NCBI GenBank assembly: GCA_050297015.1
Contig: JBNKRZ010000022.1
Coordinates: forward strand, 8,458 to 72,457
Origin: JACKJA01 sp050297015
GTDB taxonomy: Bacteria > Pseudomonadota > Alphaproteobacteria > Micavibrionales > Micavibrionaceae
Reading direction: 5' to 3'
DNA: 64,000 bases
The notes under the pieces are model-generated. The model did not search any database and was not told where the DNA came from. It saw only the letters and a list, made by a program, of their open reading frames with translations. Positions within the stretch are counted from its first letter, which is position 1. Each line of letters begins with the position of its first letter. The position numbers were made by a program, and so were the translations under genes. Positions 7,428 through 15,821 of the stretch are shown one piece after another.

Positions 7428-8834
7428 ATGTTTATGCGTTTTTTATTAATGGCTGTTTTTGTGTTTTTGGCTTTCCCCGTCGCGGCGCAGGACCGCGCGG
7501 TGCCGGAAAATAAGGCGCAAGTGCAGTTATCTTTTGCCCCACTGGTGAAACAGATCGCGCCGGCTGTTGTGAATATTTACACCAAGCGTGTCGTGACACA
7601 GCGCGTCTCGCCCTTCTTTAATGATCCGTTTTTTGAACACTTTTTTGGGCAAAGCATGGGCAGCGGCATTCCGCGCCGGCGCGTGGAGAATTCACTGGGA
7701 TCTGGTGTGATTATCGCCGCTGACGGGCTGGTGGTGACGAATGCTCATGTTGCCAAGGACGCCGATGAGATAACGGTTGTTTTACCTGACGGACGCGAAT
7801 TTGAAGCGGAAAAGGCGCTGGTTGATGAGCCGTCCGATTTAGCATTGTTGCGGATGAAAGCTGTGGATGAAAAGTTGCCTTATGCCTCTTTGAAACCCAG
7901 TGAAACGCTGGAGGTCGGCGATCTCGTTCTGGCAATCGGCAACCCCTTTGGTGTGGGGCAGACGGTGACATCGGGAATCGTATCGGCTTTGGCGCGCTCC
8001 TCCCTGAACATCAACGATTTTAATTTCTTTATCCAGACGGATGCGGCGATTAATCCGGGGAATTCCGGCGGAGCGCTGGTGGCGATGGATGGCGGTGTAA
8101 TCGGGATCAATAGCGCGATTTATTCCCGTGACGGCGGCAGTATGGGCATCGGCTTTGCCATTCCGTCCGAGATGGTGGCCACGGTCATTGCCGCCGAAGC
8201 GGCCGGTCAGAGTGGCGATAAAGGTGTTGTGCGCCCGTGGCTGGGGATTACTGCGCAAAAGGTGACATCTGACATTGCGGATAGTCTTGATTTCAATGTG
8301 CCGCATGGCGTTTTGGTCGCAGGGCTTCATGAGGCAAGCCCGTTAAGAAAAGCGGGGCTTAAGGTCGGTGATGTTGTTTTGAGGGTAAATGGCCGCGATG
8401 TACGGGATCCGGCGGAGATGAAATTCCGCATGGCGATGGTATCACTCGGCAGTGAGGCCGAAGTCGTGATTTTGCGGCAGGGCCAAGAGAAACATTATAA
8501 GGTGCGTGCTATAGCGCCGCCCGATATTCCGGCTCGTGACGAGACGTTGCTTGATGGGGCGCATGTTTTGCAAGGGGCGACGGTGGCTAATCTCAATCCG
8601 GCGGTGGCTGTGGAGTTGGGAATGAAGGATGAGGGCGGCGTTGTGGTCATGAATGTCGATCGCCGCGCGCAAGCCGTCCGTTTTGTCGCCCCCGGCGATC
8701 TTATTTTGGAGATTAACGGCTTAGAGGTGAAAGATGTCAGGGCGCTTCAAAAGGCTCTATCACGCTCCGATCCACGCGGCTGGCAGTTGGTGATTGAACG
8801 CAATGGCCGCAAACGGCAAATTGTTGTTCGTTAA
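7428..8834 (+). CDS. htrA: Periplasmic Do-type serine protease (HtrA/DegP family)
   Basis: Envelope protease and chaperone that degrades misfolded periplasmic proteins. The start at 7428 gives 468 residues with a signal peptide (FLLMAVFVFLAFPVAAQ). The trypsin-like domain has the complete triad: His107 (TNAHV), Asp137 (SDLALLRM) and Ser213 (GNSGGAL). Two PDZ domains follow, at about 280-360 (PWLGITAQKV, GLKVGDVVLRVNG) and about 385-465. The open frame extends upstream to 7266, but the signal peptide fixes the start near 7428 or 7434. No strong ribosome-binding site is seen. Confidence 0.93.
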   Translation: MFMRFLLMAVFVFLAFPVAAQDRAVPENKAQVQLSFAPLVKQIAPAVVNIYTKRVVTQRVSPFFNDPFFEHFFGQSMGSGIPRRRVENSLGSGVIIAADGLVVTNAHVAKDADEITVVLPDGREFEAEKALVDEPSDLALLRMKAVDEKLPYASLKPSETLEVGDLVLAIGNPFGVGQTVTSGIVSALARSSLNINDFNFFIQTDAAINPGNSGGALVAMDGGVIGINSAIYSRDGGSMGIGFAIPSEMVATVIAAEAAGQSGDKGVVRPWLGITAQKVTSDIADSLDFNVPHGVLVAGLHEASPLRKAGLKVGDVVLRVNGRDVRDPAEMKFRMAMVSLGSEAEVVILRQGQEKHYKVRAIAPPDIPARDETLLDGAHVLQGATVANLNPAVAVELGMKDEGGVVVMNVDRRAQAVRFVAPGDLILEINGLEVKDVRALQKALSRSDPRGWQLVIERNGRKRQIVVR

Positions 8835-8883
8835 AACGATGGACCCCGTTGCTTCCGTTCCATAAATGTTCTATCCATGAGTC

Positions 8884-10191
8884 ATGGCTGATTTATTCGC
8901 AGTAGAAACAGAAAACGCACCGGATATGCCGCGCCCTTTGCCGGACCGGTTGCGCCCTCATGCGTTGGCCGAGGTGGCGGGGCAGGATCATTTGACCGCG
9001 GAAGGGGCGCCGCTCCACCGGATGATGGAGAGCGGTAAGATGGCTTCCATGATTCTCTGGGGGCCGCCGGGCTGTGGCAAGACGACGTTGGCGCGGATTA
9101 TTGCTGAGAATTCCGGCCTTCATTTCGAACAGCTTTCCGCGATTTTTGCCGGGGTTAAGGATTTAAAGGCCGTGTTCGACGCGGCGCGGTTGCGGCGGAA
9201 AAACGGCCAGCAAACGCTTCTGTTCGTTGATGAAATTCACCGCTTTATGAAATCGCAGCAAGATGCTTTTCTGCCGGTGGTGGAGGACGGGACGATACTT
9301 CTGATCGGGGCGACCACGGAAAATCCGTCTTTTGAGCTGAATGCGGCTTTGCTTTCGCGCTGTCAGGTGTTTGTCCTGAAAAGGTTGGCCGATGAAGCGC
9401 TGGAGCTTTTATTGCAGCGGGCGGAGGAAGAGACAGGCGTGAAATTGCCGTTGACGGAGGATGCGCGCAATATGCTGAAGGCCATGGCAGACGGGGATGG
9501 ACGCTATTCTCTGACACTGGCGGAGCAAGTGTTTGCGCAGGCCGGGGATGAGACGCTGGACAGTGAGGCACTGATGGCGCTCGTGCAAAAGCGCGCGCCG
9601 CTCTACGATAAAAAGGATGAGGGGCACTATAACCTGATTTCTGCGCTGCATAAGTCTGTGCGAGGCAGCGACCCGGATGCGGCTTTGTACTGGTTTGCAC
9701 GGATGCTCAGCGGCGGCGAAGACCCGCGTTTTATCGCCCGGCGTATGACCCGGATGGCGGTGGAGGATATTGGCCTTGCCGATCCAAACGCTTTAACACA
9801 ATGCACCGCGGCGTGGGATGCTTATGAGCGGCTGGGCAGCCCGGAGGGAGAGCTGGCGTTGGCGCAGGCTTTGATTTATCTGGCGACCGCGCCGAAATCG
9901 AATGCGGCTTATATGGCCTATAAGGCGGTGCAAAGAACGGCGCAAGAGACAGGCTCTCTCATGCCGCCCAAGACAATCCTGAACGCGCCGACGAAGCTGA
10001 TGAAGGAACAGGAATATGGCGCGGGGTATATATACGACCCCGACACACCGGAGGGTTTTTCCGGGCAGGATTACTTCCCCGACGAGATGGGGCGCGTGGA
10101 ATTTTATCATCCCGTTCAGCGCGGTTTCGAACGTGATATTCAAAAACGGCTCGATTACTGGGCGAAGCTGAGAGCGGAAAAACAGAAATGA
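8884..10191 (+). CDS. rarA: Replication-associated recombination protein A (RarA/MgsA) AAA ATPase
   Basis: AAA+ ATPase of the clamp-loader clade that acts at stalled replication forks. It has 435 residues. Features are RPHALAEVAGQDHL near the N-terminus, Walker A GPPGCGKTT at about 59-67, Walker B LLFVDEIHRF, sensor 1 GATTENPSFELN, the SRC arginine-finger region, and the C-terminal tetramerisation part with KSVRGSDPDAALYW. Its place after the Do protease is common in alphaproteobacteria. Confidence 0.95.
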   Translation: MADLFAVETENAPDMPRPLPDRLRPHALAEVAGQDHLTAEGAPLHRMMESGKMASMILWGPPGCGKTTLARIIAENSGLHFEQLSAIFAGVKDLKAVFDAARLRRKNGQQTLLFVDEIHRFMKSQQDAFLPVVEDGTILLIGATTENPSFELNAALLSRCQVFVLKRLADEALELLLQRAEEETGVKLPLTEDARNMLKAMADGDGRYSLTLAEQVFAQAGDETLDSEALMALVQKRAPLYDKKDEGHYNLISALHKSVRGSDPDAALYWFARMLSGGEDPRFIARRMTRMAVEDIGLADPNALTQCTAAWDAYERLGSPEGELALAQALIYLATAPKSNAAYMAYKAVQRTAQETGSLMPPKTILNAPTKLMKEQEYGAGYIYDPDTPEGFSGQDYFPDEMGRVEFYHPVQRGFERDIQKRLDYWAKLRAEKQK

Positions 10192-10275
10192 CTTAATATT
10201 TTTTCTGCCCGCTCTTGATTTTTGAAAGGGTGCCTTCCATATCTTTTCAAGTTTTAGCATAAAGAGGTAACAGAC

Positions 10276-10881
10276 ATGAACGTATCACAAGCGATCGAAA
10301 AACGCCGATCCACAAAGGCCTTTGACCCAGACCATAAAATGAGTAAGGAGACGGAAGACAAACTGTTTTCTTTGGCGGCGCTTACGCCATCGGCTTTTAA
10401 TCTGCAACATTGGCGTTTCGTTGTCGTTCGCGACCCGGCTTTACGGCAGGAAATCCGCAAAGTGGCATGGGATCAGGCGCAAATCACTGACGCTTCTCTG
10501 CTTGTTATTTTGACGGCGGACATGAAGTCATGGGAGAAAAATGCTCGCCGTGTGTGGGAAAGCGCTCCTCAGGAAACGCAGGATTTTATGGCCTCTGCCA
10601 TACATGGTTACTATGCCGGGAAAGAGCAGGTTCAGCGTGATGAGATTATGCGTTCTTGCGGTCTTGTCGGGCAAACTCTCATGTTGGCCGCGCAGGAATT
10701 GGGATATGATAGCTGTCCTATGGACGGGTTTGATTTCGATGCGGTGGCTAAATTGATTAATCTGCCGGACGATCATGTTATCAGCTATATTGTTGCACTG
10801 GGGAAAGAGAGTCAGGCGCCGTATCCGAAGCCGCCGTTGCTGCCTTTGGAGGAACTGGTTATTACTGATCGTTTTGAATAA
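10276..10881 (+). CDS. Nitroreductase family protein
   Basis: Probable FMN-dependent NAD(P)H oxidoreductase. It has 201 residues and typical family features: an N-terminal AIEKRRSTKAFDP FMN-phosphate motif, TPSAFNLQHWRFVVV, and GQTLMLAAQELGYDSCPMDGFD with VISYIVALGK near the end. AAAGAGGTAAC precedes the ATG. The substrate cannot be told from sequence. It is a single-gene unit or leads the csaA-like gene 52 bp downstream. Confidence 0.88.
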   Translation: MNVSQAIEKRRSTKAFDPDHKMSKETEDKLFSLAALTPSAFNLQHWRFVVVRDPALRQEIRKVAWDQAQITDASLLVILTADMKSWEKNARRVWESAPQETQDFMASAIHGYYAGKEQVQRDEIMRSCGLVGQTLMLAAQELGYDSCPMDGFDFDAVAKLINLPDDHVISYIVALGKESQAPYPKPPLLPLEELVITDRFE

Positions 10882-10933
10882 TTTCGCAGCTTTTCGGAGG
10901 AGTCTGAAAAGACCTTGGAAGGAATAGAAACAA

Positions 10934-11272
10934 ATGTCTGAAATTTCATTTGATGATTTTCTAAAGGTCGATGTTCGTGTCGGAACCGTTATTGATGCGC
11001 AGGACTTCCCGGAAGCACGCAAGCCCGCTTACAAGCTGATGATTGATTTCGGTGAGGAACTCGGCGTTAAGAAAACCTCGGCCCAGATTACAAAGAATTA
11101 TACGCCGGAGGATTTGATCGGGCGGCAAGTGATGGCCGTTGTCAATTTCCCGCCGCGTCAGATCGGGCCGATCATGTCGGAAGTTTTGACATTGGGCGTG
11201 CCGGATGAAAAAGGTGACGTTGTTTTGTTGATGCCGGATAGCAAAGTTCCCCAAGGGGGAAGGCTGTATTGA
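10934..11272 (+). CDS. csaA: CsaA-like tRNA-binding-domain protein
   Basis: Small OB-fold protein of the EMAP-II/CsaA type, proposed to bind tRNA and act as a secretion-related chaperone. It has 112 residues, the full family length: FDDFLKVDVRVGTVIDAQDFPEARKPAYKLMIDFG, then TSAQITKNYTPEDLIGRQVMAVVNFPPRQIGPIMSEVL and a GGRLY-type end. AAGGAATAG precedes the ATG. Confidence 0.92.
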   Translation: MSEISFDDFLKVDVRVGTVIDAQDFPEARKPAYKLMIDFGEELGVKKTSAQITKNYTPEDLIGRQVMAVVNFPPRQIGPIMSEVLTLGVPDEKGDVVLLMPDSKVPQGGRLY

Positions 11273-11316
11273 AAATTTTCCTTCGTATGCTACGGGCTTC
11301 GTGTTAAAAGCTTTTC

Positions 11317-11697
11317 ATGCAAACGTTATTCGCTATAGCCGCAGGGGGCGCAATCGGGGCGGTGCTGCGGCACTTTACCAATAATGCCGTTCTGCATATG
11401 TTGGGACACGGCTTTCCGTGGGGAATTTTTGCCGCCAATATTCTGGGCTCATTCCTGATGGGCGTGATGATCTCCGGCTTTGCGCATGTTTATGAGCCGT
11501 CACAGACGATGCGCGCGTTTTTGACCGTTGGGATGCTCGGCGCGTTCACGACCTTTTCAACCTTTTCGATGGACAGTGTATTGATGCTTGAACGCGGGCA
11601 ATATGTGCTGGCGGCGGCCTATATTATCGGTTCGGTCACGCTGGCGATTGGCGCATTGTTCACCGGGATTATACTGGTGCGGATGGTCACGGTATGA
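11317..11697 (+). CDS. crcB: Fluoride exporter CrcB/Fluc
   Basis: Small dimeric fluoride channel of the inner membrane. It has 126 residues and four hydrophobic helices. Family marks are GGAIGAVLRHF, PWGIFAANILGSFLMG and GMLGAFTTFSTFSMD, the last holding the phenylalanine box. Its stop overlaps the start of the next gene in ATGA. No fluoride riboswitch is evident in the 44-bp upstream gap. Confidence 0.95.
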   Translation: MQTLFAIAAGGAIGAVLRHFTNNAVLHMLGHGFPWGIFAANILGSFLMGVMISGFAHVYEPSQTMRAFLTVGMLGAFTTFSTFSMDSVLMLERGQYVLAAAYIIGSVTLAIGALFTGIILVRMVTV

Positions 11698-12668
11698 GCG
11701 GCGTTCAGCACAAAATAGTCGGGCCGGAAGATGACGGCCAGCGTCTTGACCGCTGGTTTAAAAAGCACGTGCCGGGGGTGCCGTTCGGCTTGCTGCAAAA
11801 GCTGATCCGTAAGGGGCAAATTCGTGTTGATGGCAAGCGTGCGAAGACTGACACGCGGCTGAGTGCGGGGCAGGATGTTCGTATTCCTCCGGTACAGGAT
11901 CCAGAGACAAAACCGAAAACCCGTAAGCTGAGTGTTGAGGACAAAGCCTTTATCCAGTCCCTCGTGATTTACGATGATGGTGATGTGGTAGCGCTCAACA
12001 AGCCGGAGGGGCTTGCCACGCAAGGCGGCACCGGGCAGGGCGGGCGGCATGTCGATGCGCTGCTTGAGGGTCTGAAAAATAAGGAAGGCACCGCGCCGCG
12101 CTTGATTCACCGCCTCGATAAGGAAACGTCGGGTGTTTTGCTGTGCGCGCGCTCGGCGCAGGCCGTGCGGGAACTGGGGGCGCAATTCAAACGCCGGGAC
12201 GTGAAAAAGATTTATATGGCGCTGACGATCGGTGTGCCGGAACAGCGGGAAGGCACCGTTCGGGCACCGCTTTTAAAAGTCAAAGACAAAACGGTGATTG
12301 ACGAAGACGAAGGTAAAAGAGCCGAGACGGATTTTATGGTGATCGACCATGCCGGAAAGGAAGCGGCCTTTGTTGCGTTTTGGCCGCGTACAGGCCGTAC
12401 ACACCAAATTCGTGTGCATGCCGCGGATGTTCTAGAAACGCCTATTCTCAGCGATGGGCGTTATGGCGGGAAAATCCCGGAGGAACTGGAATCACTGGGT
12501 TTGGCGGGGCGGCTGCATTTGCATGCGGCGCGCTTGATCTTGCCTCACCCGTTGCAAAAAAGAAAAATTCTGGATCTGAAAGCCCTCTTGCCGCCGGAGC
12601 TGGCGAAAAGCTGGCGGGCTTTGGGGTTTGAAACGGCACTGCGTGAAGACCCGTTTGCGGAAGGATAA
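11694..12668 (+). CDS. rluC: 23S rRNA pseudouridine synthase, RluC/RluD family
   Basis: Isomerises uridines in 23S rRNA. It has 324 residues. An N-terminal S4-type RNA-binding domain (about 10-70, KLIRKGQIRVDGKRAK) is followed by the catalytic domain with the family motif HRLDKETSGVLL, which holds the catalytic aspartate, and with GRTHQIRVH. The start overlaps crcB by four bases. RluC is preferred over RluD because of the crcB-rluC-ATP12 context seen in alphaproteobacteria, but the exact target uridines are not certain. Confidence 0.9.
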   Translation: MSGVQHKIVGPEDDGQRLDRWFKKHVPGVPFGLLQKLIRKGQIRVDGKRAKTDTRLSAGQDVRIPPVQDPETKPKTRKLSVEDKAFIQSLVIYDDGDVVALNKPEGLATQGGTGQGGRHVDALLEGLKNKEGTAPRLIHRLDKETSGVLLCARSAQAVRELGAQFKRRDVKKIYMALTIGVPEQREGTVRAPLLKVKDKTVIDEDEGKRAETDFMVIDHAGKEAAFVAFWPRTGRTHQIRVHAADVLETPILSDGRYGGKIPEELESLGLAGRLHLHAARLILPHPLQKRKILDLKALLPPELAKSWRALGFETALREDPFAEG

Positions 12669-12671
12669 TAG

Positions 12672-14492
12672 ATGGTTTTGCTTGACGACCCCCGGCCTAA
12701 AGGAAAAAAGGTGCTAAGCAAAAGGCGGCGTTATGTGCGGCTGATTTTGCGGGCGCTTATGGTTTTGCTTTTTCTGAGTGGCGCGAGCCTTTGGATGTTA
12801 TCTGTACTGGGCGGGAATAGTCCAACCCTGAAGCAGGGGGCCGAGCAGCTATTCACTCAAGTGAGCGGTATGCGCACGGAAATTGCCGATTTTGAGAATT
12901 TAAGTTTTTTCCCGGATTTTCAATTGCAGGCCGGCGGCGTTCGCTTTTATGACGGCGATACGGTTAAGGCGAAAATTCAGTCGATTGATTTTTCTATGCC
13001 GTTCTGGTCGATGCTGTTTTCAACGGGTAAGTATGAGACTATTGCATTGAAAGGGATTGAGGCCGCCGCCGGGACATGGACGCCCCGTGATATGTCTCTT
13101 TCATTTTTGGGGCTGCACGCCGGGACGGATGAGGCTGGCTCCTCTTTTATTATGGAGGGGCAATACGGCGCTGATAAAATTCCTCTTTCGGTGAAGCTTT
13201 CTTTGGCGCGCGTGTCGGGCAAAGGGGGCAGAGCTTACTATACGGTCATGGACGAGGTCGCACCCTTTACGGCGCAGATTGGGACTTTGGCGCTGAAGGG
13301 GCGCTTTGAACGGCAACGTGCGAGGCGGATTATCCATATAGACTCGCTGGTGGCGGGCGCGGATGAAGTGTTAACGGGAACGGTCACTCTGAAAAAAGAG
13401 CGTAAGGCGATGCATTTATTCGCCGATTTAACGGTGCGGGAAAGCCGTTTTGCGCCAGATATCCGGATCGGGGAAGAGGGCGTGACAGGCGCGTTGGTTT
13501 GGCCTGTTTTGTTTTTGGAGGACGGCGCCGCGTTTTCTGCCCTCGTTGATAATATTGCGGCATTGGCGGCCCCCGATCAAACGGAGGGTGAAAAAAGCTC
13601 TAAGCCTTTTGGTTGGGGGGATAAGCCTTTTGCTATTACGTGGCGTATGGATGAGCTGAAAGCGCATGACAAAGATGTGGGGCATGTCGGTGGCACGATT
13701 GAAGGGGATGCGGACAAGCTCGACTTTCAAATCAAAAAGGGCAGTGTCTTTAGCGGCGGTGATTTGTCCGGTGATCTGACATTCCAAAAATCTGATGACT
13801 CCAAGGTCGAGTTTGAAAGTGCATTGCGCCTGAAGAACTGGCATTACGGGACGCTGATGGAGGCCTATCAAGGGCGTTCGGCGATAACGGGTACGGCGGA
13901 CGTGCGTGTGAAACTGGCTAGTGCCGGCGTGACGACGGATGATTTGCTTTCCGGGTTGGAGGGTAAAGCGCTTTTGATCGCCGGGCAGGGGACAATGAAA
14001 AGCCAGGCCTTTAATATTTGGGGCGGTGGTTTAGTGAACGCTATGCTTCCGAGTCTCGACCCGGAGGCCGATGCGACGCTTAATTGCATGATTGCCGATT
14101 TTGATGTGACGGGCGGCGTAGCGACGGCGAAAAATATGTTGATTGATACGGGCCGTGTGACCGTTCTGGGGGAAGGGCGTATTGATCTTCCTCAGGATAA
14201 GATCAGTCTGGTTTTGGAGCCTAAAGCCAAGGAAGTAGCATTGCTGGATATGGCCACCGCCGTCAAGATTTCCGGACCGATTTTTAGCCCGTCGGTGGGG
14301 CCGGAGGCTTTTTCATTGCTTAAGAAAATTGGTGGAACAGTTCTGGGAACCATTAATCCGGCCTTTTTCGCGCTCTCATTGACGGATTTGGGAATGACGG
14401 AGGATCACCCTTGCCGGCAATTTATCGGTGCACCGCCAGAAAAAGCGGAAGAGAATGCATTGCTCCCCGAACAGGAAGATCACAACGAATGA
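12672..14492 (+). CDS. AsmA-like envelope protein
   Basis: Large single-pass membrane protein with a periplasmic body. It has 606 residues: a basic N-terminus, one hydrophobic segment at about 27-48 (ILRALMVLLFLSGASLWML), then beta-rich sequence. The C-terminal third resembles the AsmA/YhdP family (FNIWGGGLVNAML, FDVTGGVATAKNMLIDTG, GEGRIDLPQDKISLVLEPK, VKISGPIFSPSVGPE). Such proteins are linked to outer-membrane lipid transport and biogenesis. It starts 4 bp after rluC and its stop overlaps the ATP12 start. Confidence 0.8.
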   Translation: MVLLDDPRPKGKKVLSKRRRYVRLILRALMVLLFLSGASLWMLSVLGGNSPTLKQGAEQLFTQVSGMRTEIADFENLSFFPDFQLQAGGVRFYDGDTVKAKIQSIDFSMPFWSMLFSTGKYETIALKGIEAAAGTWTPRDMSLSFLGLHAGTDEAGSSFIMEGQYGADKIPLSVKLSLARVSGKGGRAYYTVMDEVAPFTAQIGTLALKGRFERQRARRIIHIDSLVAGADEVLTGTVTLKKERKAMHLFADLTVRESRFAPDIRIGEEGVTGALVWPVLFLEDGAAFSALVDNIAALAAPDQTEGEKSSKPFGWGDKPFAITWRMDELKAHDKDVGHVGGTIEGDADKLDFQIKKGSVFSGGDLSGDLTFQKSDDSKVEFESALRLKNWHYGTLMEAYQGRSAITGTADVRVKLASAGVTTDDLLSGLEGKALLIAGQGTMKSQAFNIWGGGLVNAMLPSLDPEADATLNCMIADFDVTGGVATAKNMLIDTGRVTVLGEGRIDLPQDKISLVLEPKAKEVALLDMATAVKISGPIFSPSVGPEAFSLLKKIGGTVLGTINPAFFALSLTDLGMTEDHPCRQFIGAPPEKAEENALLPEQEDHNE

Positions 14493-15196
14493 AGCGTTTT
14501 TACAAAGAGGTAACGAGCGTTGAAGAAGGCGGCTTGTATGGTATTTTACTCGACGGTAAACCGCTTAAAACCCCATCGGGGACGCTTTTAAGTGTGGGCA
14601 ATGAACGGCTTGCGGAGGCTTTGGCGGCGGAATGGAGGGCGCAGGAAGAGGATATTGATCCGGATACCATGCCCCTGATGCAAATTTTAAGCACGGCTCG
14701 TGATCGCGTGGCGCAGGAACGTGCCGCGATGACCCCTCAGGTTTTGGCTTATCTGGATACGGATTTGCTTTGCTATCCTGCGCCGGAGCCAGCCGATCTC
14801 GTAGCTATGCAGGAGGAACACTGGGCGCCGTGGCGTGAGTGGTTTGCGCAAAATTATGCTGTACCTTTGGTAACGACAACGGGGCTGACGGCGCTGGCGC
14901 AGGATAAGGTTGCTCATGACGCTGTGGCTGAAAAAATGGCGGCACTGGATGATGATTTTTTTACAATCCTGCAATTGGTCACAGCGCTTAGCGGTTCGCT
15001 TGTTTTGGCGCTGGCTTTTCTCGAACGGGCAATCACGCCGGAGAAGATGTTCGATACCATCCATGTTGAAGAACGTTATAAAGCGCGGCTATACCACGAG
15101 GATATCCACGGCGCCGCACCGTTGGAGGAAAAAAAACAAACGGCTTTCCGGCGCGATATAAAGGCCGCGCGGCAGTTCCTTGACTGTCTTTCTTAA
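14489..15196 (+). CDS. ATP12-family F1-ATPase assembly chaperone
   Basis: ATP12 binds the F1 alpha subunit during ATP synthase assembly; it is shared by mitochondria and alphaproteobacteria. The 235-residue product begins MKRFYKEVTSVEEGG and shows LDGKPLKTPSG, LAAEWRAQEEDIDPDTMPLMQILSTARDR and YLDTDLLCYPA. The ATG at 14489 overlaps the preceding stop in ATGA, which favours it over the upstream in-frame ATG at 14411. It ends convergently with the next - strand gene, 4 bp away. Confidence 0.93.
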   Translation: MKRFYKEVTSVEEGGLYGILLDGKPLKTPSGTLLSVGNERLAEALAAEWRAQEEDIDPDTMPLMQILSTARDRVAQERAAMTPQVLAYLDTDLLCYPAPEPADLVAMQEEHWAPWREWFAQNYAVPLVTTTGLTALAQDKVAHDAVAEKMAALDDDFFTILQLVTALSGSLVLALAFLERAITPEKMFDTIHVEERYKARLYHEDIHGAAPLEEKKQTAFRRDIKAARQFLDCLS

Positions 15197-15200
15197 TTCC

Positions 15201-15734
15201 CTAAAACCAGCTTTTAACCTTTTCGATTCGGCTGCCCTTAACGGCGCTGGACAGGCCTTTGAACAGGCGCATAAGCAAGTACAAAATCAGGGGGCCGCCC
15301 CCAATGGCAATGGCGATGGTAAAGGTTCCTTTATTACCGGCGATGAAGTCATTCATGCAGGGTTCCATTAGGGCATTGGCGGCTTGATAATCGGGGTTTT
15401 CGGGATTTAGAGTTTCTGTTGCCGCGCGGGTGCAGCTATCCATAGCGCTAAAGTCGAGATGAGGAATCATATAGGCAGACGCCGCGGCGAGGGTGAAAAG
15501 TGAAAAGAGGCCGACAATCCACATCGTGCGAATGATATAGGTCATGTGATTATGTATCAGTTCGTCCGGGGAGTCTGTCTCCGCACGGAAGACATAGGCC
15601 AGAATAATCGCCGTGACAAAGGTGAACAGGGAAAGATAAACCCCGGCCAATGTCGGTATGAGTGAAAATAGTGTTGCGAGCGCCAAAAAGACGTAAGGGG
15701 CTATAAGTTTCTTTGATAGTTTTTGTTCTGTCAT
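15201..15734 (-). CDS. Hypothetical membrane protein, DUF4870-like
   Basis: It has 177 residues and four predicted membrane segments: two near the N-terminus (YVFLALATLFSLIPTLAGVY and LFTFVTAIILAYVF), one at about 70-90 (IRTMWIVGLFSLFTLAAASAY) and one near residue 140-160. The NHMTYIIRTMWI segment resembles DUF4870-type proteins; function is unknown. A 67-bp sequence just upstream of its start is almost identical, in the same orientation to the gene, to the one upstream of the gene at 18027. Confidence 0.65.
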   Translation of the reverse strand: MTEQKLSKKLIAPYVFLALATLFSLIPTLAGVYLSLFTFVTAIILAYVFRAETDSPDELIHNHMTYIIRTMWIVGLFSLFTLAAASAYMIPHLDFSAMDSCTRAATETLNPENPDYQAANALMEPCMNDFIAGNKGTFTIAIAIGGGPLILYLLMRLFKGLSSAVKGSRIEKVKSWF

Positions 15735-15739
15735 TGTTC

Positions 15740-15806
15740 GATACTGTAGTTACGTGTTATGTACATTTCTGCGCAAGCAGGTTTTTGATGAATGTGCGTG
15801 AAAAAT
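15740..15806 (-). repeat. 67-bp inverted-repeat arm, downstream of mutL
   Basis: Its reverse complement matches 17943-18009 at 65 of 67 positions. The two arms flank mutL in inverted orientation, and each lies directly upstream of the outward-reading gene beyond it. On the - strand it still reads as the peptide piece ending KPACAEMYITRNYSIEQ, matching the tail of the small frame at 17845. Confidence 0.85.
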
Positions 15807-15821
15807 TAATGAGTCCTGATC

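Noticed and set aside
11273..11316. Fluoride riboswitch before crcB
   Set aside because: The gap is only 44 bp and shows none of the expected conserved pairing.
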